This document shows positions 9,140 through 17,866 of a stretch of 64,000 bases of DNA, piece by piece (position 1 is the first letter of the stretch; every line of letters starts with the position of its first letter). Below the pieces are notes generated by a model. It was not told the DNA's origin and ran no database searches. It was given only the letters and a program-made list of their open reading frames with translations. Made by a program: the position numbers and the translations under genes. Source of the stretch: Sinobacterium norvegicum (GTDB lineage Bacteria > Pseudomonadota > Gammaproteobacteria > Pseudomonadales > Sinobacteriaceae); contig NZ_CAKLPX010000001.1 of the NCBI RefSeq assembly GCF_923077115.1, positions 744,001 to 808,000 of the forward strand, read 5' to 3'.

Positions 9140-9210
9140 ATGGTACGTTTAGCTATCGCCATCCAGTGACCGGATGGAAAGAATAAAAACAAAAGAAGAG
9201 CTGCTACCAT
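9140..9210 (+). promoter_or_regulatory. foldable 5' leader of the diguanylate cyclase gene
   Basis: Three nested complementary pairs are seen before and over the start codon: ATGGTA 9140-9145 with TACCAT 9205-9210, AGCT 9151-9154 with AGCT 9199-9202, and CCATCC 9159-9164 with GGATGG 9172-9177. The outer stem includes the ATG at 9209. The Shine-Dalgarno-like AAGAAGAG is inside the enclosed region. It does not match the GEMM-I c-di-GMP riboswitch as I know it. Confidence 0.3.
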
Positions 9211-10378
9211 GAATGGCGACCTCTCAGAACAGAAAAAATCTCTGATACTTCTTGATCTCTTTATTCACGACAGCCTGACACCGGACGGTGACATTCTTCA
9301 TCGCACCCGCTCATTAGTCGGCTTGCTGTTAAGTTACAGCTTAATCTGTATTTTCACCTCTGTAATCATCGCCCTGACTATTTCCTTCGACAGTCACCTG
9401 GTCAGACTCGGCAGCGGTCTGACTGCCGCCCTTGCCGCGATATTTGTCACCCTGTTAATCTCAATACGAATTAACGGCCGCTTTGAATTACACACTAATA
9501 TCACCGTCGCTACTTTCTTTACCGTTGTGCTGATTGCCATGCTGGTCTCGAGTGGACCACTTAACTCACCGGCGACCGTATTACTTACCGTCCCTCCTAT
9601 TTTGGCTTTTTGCCTGCTCGAACGCCGCCAAGGCATGACCTGGTTTTACATTTGCGGTATCAACTTAGTCATCCTGCTGGGTGCCGATTTACTGAATATC
9701 ATTCCATTCTTTAACCTTGTCGACCCACAATATGAACGGGCAACGGTGGCGCTGACAATAGTCGCCGCCTACACAGCCATCGTTTTGATGGTATTAATCA
9801 ATGACTCCATCAGCCGCCACTATAAAGCCGAACTCGATTTTCAACATCGCTACATCGAACATTTGGCCAATCACGATCAACTCACCGAACTCTATAATCG
9901 CAGTAAATTCAATACTGAACTGAGCAAGGTGCTGAACAGCCAGCATCGCCGCCAGGACGATAATCACAACCCGGCAGTACTGTTTTATATCGACCTTAAT
10001 GGTTTTAAGGCCGTCAACGATACCTATGGCCACAATGCCGGCGATGAATTGCTCCGTGTCATTGCCCAGCGGCTGCGCCAATGCCTGCGCAGCGATGATA
10101 TTATTGGCCGACTCGGCGGTGATGAATTTGCCATACTCAGCTCTGGTTTAAGCGGCGACGATGACTATCAAGCGGTCTGCAAACGGTTGCTCAAGGCCAT
10201 TGCCAGACCCGTCGACTACAAAGAGCACCACCTCCAGGTCAGCGGCAGCATTGGAATAGCCGTTGCTAAACAGTCTGATCACTGCGCCGACGAACTGACC
10301 AACCACGCCGACTCGGCGATGTATGTGGCGAAAAAACAAGGGTTGGGCTGGCACATAGTTGACAATGTCATCGCTTAA
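9209..10378 (+). CDS. membrane diguanylate cyclase (GGDEF, 389 aa)
   Basis: Makes cyclic di-GMP from two GTP, acting at the inner membrane. The N-terminal part (about residues 30-205) holds roughly six hydrophobic segments such as SLVGLLLSYSLICIFTSVII and a run ending IVLMVLIND. A short linker leads to the cyclase domain starting at NHDQLTELYNR. The GGDEF motif is intact at residues 303-307, and the inhibitory I-site RSDD lies five residues before it (294-297), so product feedback is expected. Metal and substrate residues in FYIDLNGFKAVND are present. No EAL domain is fused. No obvious operon partner; the next gene starts 75 bases on. The membrane part is not a domain I can name with certainty. 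Confidence 0.9.
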   Translation: MNGDLSEQKKSLILLDLFIHDSLTPDGDILHRTRSLVGLLLSYSLICIFTSVIIALTISFDSHLVRLGSGLTAALAAIFVTLLISIRINGRFELHTNITVATFFTVVLIAMLVSSGPLNSPATVLLTVPPILAFCLLERRQGMTWFYICGINLVILLGADLLNIIPFFNLVDPQYERATVALTIVAAYTAIVLMVLINDSISRHYKAELDFQHRYIEHLANHDQLTELYNRSKFNTELSKVLNSQHRRQDDNHNPAVLFYIDLNGFKAVNDTYGHNAGDELLRVIAQRLRQCLRSDDIIGRLGGDEFAILSSGLSGDDDYQAVCKRLLKAIARPVDYKEHHLQVSGSIGIAVAKQSDHCADELTNHADSAMYVAKKQGLGWHIVDNVIA

Positions 10379-10453
10379 TTCTCCGACCAATCGCCTCTGC
10401 CAATTCGCCCAATAGTCGATTATAATCGATGCTTTATTCAGAGCCTTCTGACC

Positions 10454-11311
10454 GTGTCTTCTTCTCAGCCCCCTACCAATACTGTTATCGAACATCACTG
10501 TCAACTTGAGCAGGGCTGTCCCGATGCTGCCGCCTTACTGGCGCTGGAAACAGGGCTCTCGAAACAACAGATTAAGCAGGCCATGCAAAAAGGTGCGGTC
10601 TGGTCCGGCAGTGGCAAAAAGCCCCAGCGCCTCCGGCGCAACAAGGCGCTCGCCGCAGGCCAACAACTACATCTCTACTTCAATCATAACGTGCTGGCAC
10701 AAATGCCAGGGAATGCCCAGTTAATCGACGATAGAGGCAGCTACAGTATTTGGTATAAGCCCTGTGGCATGTATTCTCAGGGCTCTAAGTGGGGCGACCA
10801 CTGTACCATAGCGCGCTTTGCCGAACTGGCCCTGCAGCGTCCGGGCTTTATCGTCCATCGCTTAGACCGTGCAACCTCGGGCCTGATGTTGGTCGGCCAC
10901 AGCAAGACGACCACCCGCAACCTGTCCGAGCTGTTTCAGCAGCATGCTATCGACAAACAATATATGGCGGTATGTGAGGGTTTATTAACTGAGCCTGCGA
11001 CAGTGACAAGAGACATCGATGAACGCAGTGCCTGCAGCCATATTACACCGTTAGAGCAGTGTCAACGCCCGGCACAAAGCCTGGTCAAGGTGGCAATCGA
11101 AAGCGGCAGAAAACATCAAATTCGCCGCCATTTACTCAGCCTTGGCCACCCCATTATCGGCGACCGCCTGCACGGTAATGCCAATAAAAACAGCCCCGAC
11201 TTACAGTTGTTTGCCTACCGACTGGCCTTTGACTGCCCTGTTACAGGCCAACCATTAAGCTATCAACTCGAACCACAGTTTTTGCCGGCGCTGCCTGTGC
11301 TGGCCGGCTAA
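10454..11311 (+). CDS. RluA-family pseudouridine synthase (285 aa)
   Basis: Isomerises uridine to pseudouridine in rRNA or tRNA. The catalytic block HRLDRATSGLML is present, with Asp138 as the nucleophile, followed by the family's YMAVCEG and HQIRRHLLSLGHPIIGD segments. The N-terminal 80 residues form a probable S4-like RNA-binding region (LSKQQIKQAMQKGAV). The gene is given from a GTG at 10454; no better start is visible. It ends 11 bases before the end of the convergent endonuclease gene. The exact RNA target (RluA, RluC/D or TruC-like) cannot be decided from what I see. Confidence 0.87.
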   Translation: MSSSQPPTNTVIEHHCQLEQGCPDAAALLALETGLSKQQIKQAMQKGAVWSGSGKKPQRLRRNKALAAGQQLHLYFNHNVLAQMPGNAQLIDDRGSYSIWYKPCGMYSQGSKWGDHCTIARFAELALQRPGFIVHRLDRATSGLMLVGHSKTTTRNLSELFQQHAIDKQYMAVCEGLLTEPATVTRDIDERSACSHITPLEQCQRPAQSLVKVAIESGRKHQIRRHLLSLGHPIIGDRLHGNANKNSPDLQLFAYRLAFDCPVTGQPLSYQLEPQFLPALPVLAG

Positions 11312-11322
11312 GCCCTCCCTGT

Positions 11323-12084
11323 CTACCAGCCTATTTGTTCACAGCGTGAGCGGACTACCTCATTACTATTGCCCTGTAAAGCCTCGATTAATACTGCCCG
11401 CTGGCACTCCCACTCAGTAACCGGGTACTGTTTATCCCAGGCCGTCATCAACTGACGCTGCGCTCGACTCATCCTGTAACGCGCATAGCTATCGTCCATA
11501 TAAAAGTAGGTTCTGGCAATCACCCCGCGACTACGTTCAGGGGGCTGAGCTTTGCGGTTGTCGATTCGCATATCGCAGCTGCCAAAGCCGCTTTTTACAT
11601 TGCTGAGCATGGCGAAGTTATAGTTGCTGCGCATCGCATTCACCGCTCCTATGGCAGGGAACAAATTGTGCATATCAGCCTGCATATAGCGATATTCGGT
11701 GTTGATTTTTTCGGCACATTTGCGACCTTTGAAATGCTTGCCACGGCTGTCAACACACTGACTATGCCCATCGCGCCATTCACCAAAGCTCTGACCGAAG
11801 TTTTGCGCAGGCACCACGTGCTCCCACTCTACACGCTTGGCACGTTTAACATGCTTGTCGGTTTTGAAGCCAGCAGGGGCAGTGATATTCTTTTTCTCAT
11901 CATAGACCGCATCGCAATACAGGGTACGACGCACCGACTGGTGATTATAAACTTTGCGCTCAAGGGTTTTCTTGGCGCTATTAAATGACTGAACCGTTTC
12001 ATTGCCAGCTTGAGACAAGCAAGAAACACTAAAAATAGTTAATAAAAAAAAGGGATAAAATTTATTTTTAAACAAAAAAAACAA
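11323..12084 (-). CDS. endonuclease I, secreted/periplasmic (EndA/Dns family, 253 aa)
   Basis: Non-specific DNA endonuclease of the EndA/Dns family, exported by an N-terminal signal sequence (hydrophobic FYPFFLLTIFSVSCLSQAG, about residues 9-28). The active-site block VEWEHVVPAQNFG and the following DMHNLFPAIGAVNAMRSNY are typical of the family, with the His of the EWEH segment as the general base and a Mg-binding Asn downstream. Several paired cysteines (for example YCDAVYD, SQCVDSRGKHFKGRKC) could form periplasmic disulfides. Usual length is about 235-250. Likely role is degradation of extracellular DNA for phosphate or nucleotides, or limiting DNA uptake. Confidence 0.9.
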   Translation of the reverse strand: MFFLFKNKFYPFFLLTIFSVSCLSQAGNETVQSFNSAKKTLERKVYNHQSVRRTLYCDAVYDEKKNITAPAGFKTDKHVKRAKRVEWEHVVPAQNFGQSFGEWRDGHSQCVDSRGKHFKGRKCAEKINTEYRYMQADMHNLFPAIGAVNAMRSNYNFAMLSNVKSGFGSCDMRIDNRKAQPPERSRGVIARTYFYMDDSYARYRMSRAQRQLMTAWDKQYPVTEWECQRAVLIEALQGNSNEVVRSRCEQIGW

Positions 12085-12653
12085 CTCATTGAAAAAACAT
12101 CGTACAAAAAACTATTCACACAGTGTTAAACGCCATAACAACCAGCATCCCTTGCCGGAAACTTTATATTTATTTCAATAAAAGATTTTCTATATCGAAG
12201 ATAAAAAATCCAATACCAAAGGGGCGACATACTATCCACTACCTTGTTAGCAGAGGTAAGAGCATTTTCTCACCCCCATGGCATAGATATCTTTTGACAC
12301 CGTTCGCCCTGTTATTTATGTCAATCATAAGGCAAAAGAATTGTCCGTCAAAGCCCTTTCGAAGAGTATTCTTGCACTGGGCATCCACAGTGCCCTCATA
12401 ACGACTGGCGACCTTGTGTACAACACATCTGAACCATTATCGATTCAGACATATCTTGATGACAATCAAGCTTTTTGGCAAAAACATCAGTGTTTTCATT
12501 CCACAACGCCTGCTACATTAACCGCAGCATTATCAACCCCAGCAAAACTCGTTATTTACCCATTGCCATGATAGTGTCGCAATAACGTTTCGCTCAAAAA
12601 TCACTCAATGTCGCGATACAGGGATGACCTATATCGTCGCTCGGATAAATCCT
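12085..12653. other. 569-base gap with a possible gene remnant (about 12266-12571, plus)
   Basis: The space between endonuclease I and the serine dehydratase has no clear gene. An open frame on the plus strand runs from after a TAG near 12270 to a stop at 12571 and would read DTVRPVIYVNHKAKELS, then LALGIHSALITTGDLVYN. It lacks an ATG at a sensible place and a ribosome-binding site (a TTG at 12341 is the only internal candidate), and I do not recognise the sequence. It could be the tail of a decayed gene. The first 200 bases are AT-rich and may carry promoters for both flanking genes. Confidence 0.3.
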
Positions 12654-14054
12654 ATGACCCTCAGTGTTTTCGATGTATTCAAAACAGGCATTGGCCCCTC
12701 AAGCTCTCACACCGTTGGGCCAATGTGGGCAGGCTTACGCTTCGGTGAAGAGTTGCAGGGTATTGGTCTGCTCGACAACACTGATAGCATCAAAATCCAT
12801 CTTTATGGCTCACTGGCACTTACTGGTGTTGGCCATGGCACGGATAAGGCCACCCTTCTTGGACTATCAGGTTTCCGGCCAGATAGTATTGACCCAGATC
12901 TTGCCGACAGCATTTTCGACACCGCCAAGAGTAGTGGCCGCTTAAACCTTGCCGGTCAGCGTAAAATCGGCTTTGACTATCAACAACAGGTTGTTTTTCA
13001 TCAAAGCGAAGCACTGCCTGAGCACCCGAATGCGATGCGCTTATTTGCCCTCGACAGCAGTGGCATTATCGTGCATCAGCAAACCTATTTTTCTATCGGC
13101 GGTGGCTTTATTGTCACCGCTGACAAGTTCAATGGCGACGACAGCCTCGACCGCCACGAGCAGTGTGCAGTACCCTACCCCTTCGGCAATGCCGCCGAAT
13201 TAATTGCTCAGTGCAAACAGCACAAGATATCGATTGCTGAGCTGATGTATGCAAATGAACTGGCCCTGCATCAGTGCGGTAAACAAGAGGTAGACGGTCG
13301 CCTCGACGAGCTTTGGCAAACCATGCACGACTGCGTTGAACGGGGCATGAGACAGACTGGCGTCATGCCTGTCAGCGGCATCAAACGTCGAGCTGCCGAT
13401 ATATATAACAAATTACTAGCCCATCCAGAGGCGATGCTGCGTGACCACTTTGCCATTATGGATTGGGTGACCTTATTCGCTATGTCAGTCAACGAGGAAA
13501 ACGCCTGTGGCGGCCGCGTGGTGACGGCGCCAACCAATGGGGCTGCAGGGGTTATCCCCGCTGTTATCTCTTATTACCAGCGCTTTAATCATGAATCCAG
13601 CCCACAGGGAATTCGCAATTTCCTATTAACCGCTGCGGCTATTGGCGCGCTGTACAAAATGAATGCCTCGATTTCAGGTGCCGAAGTCGGTTGCCAGGGA
13701 GAGGTTGGAGTTGCCTGCTCGATGGCGGCCGCCGGACTTGCTGCTGTCAGCGGTGGCAATATCGATCAAATAGAAAATGCTGCCGAAATTGGTATGGAGC
13801 ACCATCTAGGCATGACCTGCGACCCGATAAACGGGCTGGTACAGGTGCCCTGTATAGAGCGCAATAGCATGGGGGCTATTAAGTCCATTACCGCCAGTAG
13901 AATCGCGATGCGCGGCAACGGCGAGCACGAGGTTCCCCTCGACAGCGTCATCGAAACCATGTACCGAACGGGTATGGATATCCAGGCAAAATACAAGGAA
14001 ACCAGTCAAGGTGGACTGGCTATCTATGCTAATAAAAACCACATTGCCTGCTAG
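12654..14054 (+). CDS. sdaA: L-serine ammonia-lyase, iron-sulfur type (466 aa)
   Basis: Converts L-serine to pyruvate and ammonia with an oxygen-sensitive [4Fe-4S] cluster, in the cytoplasm. It begins MTLSVFDVFKTGIGPSSSHT, the standard opening of single-chain SdaA/SdaB enzymes, with the beta domain first and the alpha domain from about residue 190. Cluster-region cysteines are in ENACGGRVVTAPTNG, GCQGEVGVACSMAAAG and MTCDPINGLVQVPCIERN. I chose the ATG at 12654 because it matches the family's first residue and has GGATAA seven bases ahead; an ATG ten codons upstream (12624) is open but poorly placed. Length equals the family norm. It is flanked by unrelated genes and appears to be monocistronic. 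Confidence 0.93.
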   Translation: MTLSVFDVFKTGIGPSSSHTVGPMWAGLRFGEELQGIGLLDNTDSIKIHLYGSLALTGVGHGTDKATLLGLSGFRPDSIDPDLADSIFDTAKSSGRLNLAGQRKIGFDYQQQVVFHQSEALPEHPNAMRLFALDSSGIIVHQQTYFSIGGGFIVTADKFNGDDSLDRHEQCAVPYPFGNAAELIAQCKQHKISIAELMYANELALHQCGKQEVDGRLDELWQTMHDCVERGMRQTGVMPVSGIKRRAADIYNKLLAHPEAMLRDHFAIMDWVTLFAMSVNEENACGGRVVTAPTNGAAGVIPAVISYYQRFNHESSPQGIRNFLLTAAAIGALYKMNASISGAEVGCQGEVGVACSMAAAGLAAVSGGNIDQIENAAEIGMEHHLGMTCDPINGLVQVPCIERNSMGAIKSITASRIAMRGNGEHEVPLDSVIETMYRTGMDIQAKYKETSQGGLAIYANKNHIAC

Positions 14055-14101
14055 CAAAAACACTTTTTCACCCAGCAGCACTCGTTGCGGCTGCATGATT
14101 A

Positions 14102-15067
14102 CTAGTCGGCCAGCAGGTAATGTAGGCTGAACAGCCTATCATCATCGAGCCAACTCTTTACACCGATAAAGCCACACTCCGCCGCCAACTGGATAAAAGA
14201 CTCGACAGTGTATTTATAGGAGCATTCCGTATGAATACGTTCGCCATTATTGAAATAAATACGGCCGCCACCACAGTCGATATGCTGCTGGCAATTACTG
14301 ACTAAGTGCATTTCTATGCGCTGCATCTCATCATTATAAAACGCCAGGTGGGAAAAGTTTTTAGTATCAAAATTGGCGTTCAGCAATTCATTGGCATGAT
14401 TAAGAATATTCAAGTTGAATGCCGAGGTAATACCCCCTTGATCATTGTACGCGGCATTTAACAGCGATGACTTTTTCTGTAAATCGACCCCAATAATTAA
14501 GCCGCCACCGTGCCCCACCAACGCATGCAACTGGCGCAAAAACAAGGCGGCAGCCTGAGGGTGAAAGTTGCCGATAGTTGAACCGGGGTAAAACACCACT
14601 CTGCGCCCCTGCGGCAGTGGTGTCGATAATTCCATGCCGGCAGAAAAGTCGCCGACGACGGGCTCCACATTCAACCAGTGAAACTGCTGTCTTAGCTCAG
14701 CCGTTGTCTGCTGCAAGAAGGCTGCTGAGATGTCCTGCGGCACATAGGCTTTCGGTCGCACGACAGGCAACAGGGCCTTAACCTTGTCGCAGTTGCCGGC
14801 ACCGGGCTCAATTAAAACGACATCATCACCAATATAACCGGCAATTTCCATGGCGTTATCGGCCAGTATTTTCTTCTCTGTTCGGGTTGGATAGTACTCT
14901 TCAGTCTGAGTAATTTGATCGAACAATTCAGAGCCGCGCTGATTGTAAAAAAACTTGGGATCAATGATTTTTTTATCCGCCGACAAACCCTCATATAACT
15001 CTTCGGCCAGTGGCGAAAATATCTGTTGATCACACGGCTTTTGACTGATTCGCTGCATGGAAAACAC
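14102..15067 (-). CDS. egtD: L-histidine N-alpha-methyltransferase EgtD (321 aa)
   Basis: SAM-dependent enzyme that trimethylates L-histidine to hercynine, the first step of ergothioneine synthesis. Family features: FYNQRGSELFDQITQTEEYY near residues 40-60, the SAM motif IEPGAGNCDKV, VFYPGSTIGNF, and the C-terminal region with RIHTECSYKYT. Length fits EgtD (about 320). It starts five bases after the end of egtB and is clearly cotranscribed with it and with the PhzF-like gene. The pairing with EgtB makes hercynine production very likely. OvoA-type enzymes carry such a domain fused; here it is separate. Confidence 0.92.
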   Translation of the reverse strand: MFSMQRISQKPCDQQIFSPLAEELYEGLSADKKIIDPKFFYNQRGSELFDQITQTEEYYPTRTEKKILADNAMEIAGYIGDDVVLIEPGAGNCDKVKALLPVVRPKAYVPQDISAAFLQQTTAELRQQFHWLNVEPVVGDFSAGMELSTPLPQGRRVVFYPGSTIGNFHPQAAALFLRQLHALVGHGGGLIIGVDLQKKSSLLNAAYNDQGGITSAFNLNILNHANELLNANFDTKNFSHLAFYNDEMQRIEMHLVSNCQQHIDCGGGRIYFNNGERIHTECSYKYTVESFIQLAAECGFIGVKSWLDDDRLFSLHYLLAD

Positions 15068-15072
15068 CTTTT

Positions 15073-16350
15073 TTAAACGCTGTTTTTGGCCAATCGAATA
15101 CCGCTGAACTGCCAGCGCTGACCGGGATAAAAGAAATTACGATAACTGCTGCGATAATGCCCGGGCGATGTGACACAACTGCCACCGCGCAGTACTAATT
15201 GGTTGGCCATAAACTTACCGTTGTATTCACCCACGGCACCGTCCTCAACAACAAAACCAGGGTAGCCACTATAGCTACTGCTGGTCCACTGCCAAAGCCC
15301 GTCACAGGCATTAGGCTGTGTCATCAGCTCGGGTCGTAACAACTGCTGCCGTCTTTCGCTGCCATTAATATGCCCTTGTTGTGCGGCCCACTCCCATTCC
15401 TGCTCAGTCGGCAGTCGTGCCCCAGCCCAACTAGCATAGGCATCCGCCTCATAGGCCGACACGTGACAGACCGGTCGATCAAGGTCAACCGGCAGCAATC
15501 CATGCAGGGTGAACTCATGCCAGCAATCATCGATCTTTTGCCAGTATAGCGGTGCCTGCCAGCCCTGTTGCTGTACCGCAGCCCAGCCATCTGCCAACCA
15601 AAATTGCGGCTGTCGATAACCTCCTTGTTCGATGAATTGAATATATTCGCCGCAGCTGACCAATCTATCGGCAATACAAAACCCACTGAGCTGATGCAGG
15701 TGTTGCGGTCGCTCATTATCAAAACAAAAGCCAGTACCGCCATAACCGATCGACACCAACGCGGGGTTAAATCGATGATAGCCTATCTCCCCCAAGGTGG
15801 CTGTTTCGCGGGTTGATAATGGTGCCTCAGTGAATACTGGTAACAGCGGGTTTTGTCCGAGGTTGTATTTGATATCGGTATAAAACAACTCCTGATGTTG
15901 CTGTTCATGGTGTATACCAAGTGTCAGCAGTGCGGTAATCACCTCAACGAACTCACTGTCAGCCCCCAACAGCGCTGAGATTTCGCCATCGACATAATCA
16001 CGATACTGCATCACCTCGGCGACACTTGGCCGCGACAGCAAACCGCGTTTTTGCCGGGGGAATTGTTCGCCGACACCGTTATAATAGGAGTTAAAGACGT
16101 ATTCATAGTGTTGGTTCAAGGGTTGGTAATCGGCCCGGTATGGTTTCAATATAAAGGTTTCAAAAAACCAACTAGTATGAGCTAAGTGCCACTTTGTCGG
16201 GCTGGTTTCCGCCACCGCCTGTAAGCCATAATCCTCTAACTGCAGGGGGCGACAGCTGTCTACCGACTGCAGGCGGACGCGCCGAAAATCTGCCAACAAC
16301 GCCTTGTCAAAGTGTTTGTCGCTGGTCTGCTCGACCTCTCTAACGCTCAT
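15073..16350 (-). CDS. egtB: EgtB-like sulfoxide synthase (425 aa)
   Basis: Non-haem iron enzyme that joins hercynine to a thiol donor (cysteine or gamma-glutamylcysteine) using oxygen to give the sulfoxide intermediate of ergothioneine. The iron-binding three-histidine set is visible: His58 in KWHLAHTSWFFE, and His148 and His152 in GIHHEQQHQELF, in the N-terminal DinB-like helical domain. The second half is an FGE-sulfatase fold (GGTGFCFDNERPQH, ARLPTEQEWEWAAQ, VLRGGSC, SGIRLAK). Its ATG overlaps the stop of the PhzF-like gene by four bases, and egtD follows at five bases. No EgtA, EgtC or EgtE gene is in the window, so cysteine may be the donor and a lyase must be elsewhere. Confidence 0.92.
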   Translation of the reverse strand: MSVREVEQTSDKHFDKALLADFRRVRLQSVDSCRPLQLEDYGLQAVAETSPTKWHLAHTSWFFETFILKPYRADYQPLNQHYEYVFNSYYNGVGEQFPRQKRGLLSRPSVAEVMQYRDYVDGEISALLGADSEFVEVITALLTLGIHHEQQHQELFYTDIKYNLGQNPLLPVFTEAPLSTRETATLGEIGYHRFNPALVSIGYGGTGFCFDNERPQHLHQLSGFCIADRLVSCGEYIQFIEQGGYRQPQFWLADGWAAVQQQGWQAPLYWQKIDDCWHEFTLHGLLPVDLDRPVCHVSAYEADAYASWAGARLPTEQEWEWAAQQGHINGSERRQQLLRPELMTQPNACDGLWQWTSSSYSGYPGFVVEDGAVGEYNGKFMANQLVLRGGSCVTSPGHYRSSYRNFFYPGQRWQFSGIRLAKNSV

Positions 16351-17132
16351 ACCCGTTCCGCCTCACTAAGATAAATATAATCGTCCTCAACACTCACCTG
16401 TAACAACCCTCCGCCAGGTGAAAACTGTCTCACACGGTAGTGCGTCTGTGGCTGGTATTGCTGCCAATAGTCGGCCAATACACGCTGAGCCGACCCCGTC
16501 ACCACATCCTCATCGACACCATACTGCGGGGCGAAATACCGTAAGCCATAGTCGGCTTCTTGTTGCCCCAGCCACTGGGTCACAATGATTGCCCGCTGGC
16601 TGTACTGCTGCAATCTCTCCAGCCTAGGCCGTAGTAATGGCAGTGTAATATCGTCATCGAAGTGGAGAATTAAATAACCCTGCTCATCACCGGCGAAAGC
16701 AGCCGTCAGTGGATGTGCGTCAAATACCTGGTTTAACCAATCAGGGATGGCAATAACATCGCAACCCAATCGCGGTAGACCGACTGCGACTGTGGGCTGA
16801 TATCGCACCGGTAGCCGATTATCTGCCACTAAGAAATAGCGGGGAAGATGGGGTTTAAGGTAGTGCGCTGCGGCTAATAATCCATGGCCACAACATTGAA
16901 TAAGCTGCCTGGCATTAAAGCAGTAAAGTCGGTAACTGGTCTTCGATTCAGGCCAGAGAAAACAATAAGCGGGAGCTGATGTTGCTGGCTGCGTAGCCGC
17001 CAACGAAACGGACTGCTGCATTGCCTGCGCAGACAGCGGTTGCGGGCTGGCACTGATGGCTGCGCTGGTACCCACGAATAACGATGTCGCAAAGACATCA
17101 ATGTAACTAAAACGATGTTGATTATGATCCAT
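16347..17132 (-). CDS. PhzF-like isomerase-fold protein, probably lacking the catalytic Glu (261 aa)
   Basis: Belongs to the phenazine-biosynthesis PhzF/diaminopimelate-epimerase-like fold. Seen are the opening SYIDVFATSLFVGTSAAI (family: VDVFT..PFxGNPAAV), CGHGLLAAAHY (family CGHAT), and RYFAPQYGVDEDVVTGSA (family FAPxxGIxEDPATGSA). In known PhzF enzymes a glutamate in an NLSET motif does the proton transfer; the aligned stretch here is VSLAATQPAT, with no acid. The Asn of GGNPAA is also changed (VGTSAA). It is therefore probably a divergent or non-isomerase member. It is the first gene of a tight operon, overlapping egtB by four bases, which suggests a role tied to ergothioneine or its precursors. 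That role is inference; the fold call is moderately firm. Confidence 0.75.
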   Translation of the reverse strand: MDHNQHRFSYIDVFATSLFVGTSAAISASPQPLSAQAMQQSVSLAATQPATSAPAYCFLWPESKTSYRLYCFNARQLIQCCGHGLLAAAHYLKPHLPRYFLVADNRLPVRYQPTVAVGLPRLGCDVIAIPDWLNQVFDAHPLTAAFAGDEQGYLILHFDDDITLPLLRPRLERLQQYSQRAIIVTQWLGQQEADYGLRYFAPQYGVDEDVVTGSAQRVLADYWQQYQPQTHYRVRQFSPGGGLLQVSVEDDYIYLSEAERV

Positions 17133-17242
17133 ATAATCAAAACGGCTCTGTGATTGACTTTCTTCACCATAACCTATTAATCATGACAACGAAAAGAAAC
17201 AGAGTGAATTTAAACAGTTTTTTTGGCCCTATTGAGCCGATA

Positions 17243-17779
17243 TTACAGCGAGTGAAAAAGCTGCTGCCAAAAAGCACTGCCCTTTTCGCGAGTTAATCGA
17301 ATATTGTTATCGGGAATGGATTCCGGCTCTTTATAGTTCTTCAGTGCCTTTTCCATGCTGGCTTCACGGATAATATGAAACATCGGATAGGGCGAGCGGT
17401 TGGTCACATTCGACGCATCGTCCTGAGGCACCCCATCGAAGCAGTAGTCGGGATGAAAACTGGCCAGCTGATAGACGCCCTCGTAGCCTTCTTCAAGTAA
17501 TAATTGATCGGCAACCGAGAGTAAATCCAGATAATCATAAAACCCCTCCATGCCCGAGGGAATAATCATCAGCGTGGTTTCTGTCAGCGGCTGATCATCG
17601 AGATAGCGGCACTCGTCCAGTAGCGATTGCAGCAGCGATGCCGGTGTGGATTCAGTGGCAACACAATAGCGAATCGACTGGGCTTCCACCTCCCTGCGGG
17701 CAAACGGGCAGATGTTGTATTTAACAATAAACTGACCGACCCAGGCCGAGGTTTGTTCAATCATCTTCTGTGTTTGCAT
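17243..17779 (-). CDS. DUF1415 family protein (178 aa)
   Basis: Conserved cytoplasmic protein of unknown function. The family traits I recognise are NICPFARREVE near residues 22-32, LMIIPSGMEGFYDYLDLLSVADQLL, YQLASFHPDYCF, and NRSPYPMFHIIREASME. The conserved Cys, His and Asp residues could point to metal binding, but no reaction is known to me. It stands alone, upstream of the ergothioneine operon by 110 bases on the same strand and downstream of the RND pump. No signal peptide or membrane segment. Confidence 0.82.
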   Translation of the reverse strand: MQTQKMIEQTSAWVGQFIVKYNICPFARREVEAQSIRYCVATESTPASLLQSLLDECRYLDDQPLTETTLMIIPSGMEGFYDYLDLLSVADQLLLEEGYEGVYQLASFHPDYCFDGVPQDDASNVTNRSPYPMFHIIREASMEKALKNYKEPESIPDNNIRLTREKGSAFWQQLFHSL

Positions 17780-17866
17780 GCGGCTCTATCCAATCAATAA
17801 AATAAAACCGCATGTTAAGAAGCCCAACGGCGAAAGACAACCGCTTTTTTACTCAAACTCATTCGG

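Noticed and set aside
12123-12401. 92-codon frame in the 12.1-12.6 kb gap
   Set aside because: Low-complexity, no ribosome-binding site and no recognisable motifs; the other frame in this gap is listed only as a possible remnant.
16347-17132. A phenazine biosynthesis cluster suggested by the PhzF-like gene
   Set aside because: No other phz genes are present and the neighbours are egtB and egtD; the PhzF fold is used in many unrelated proteins.
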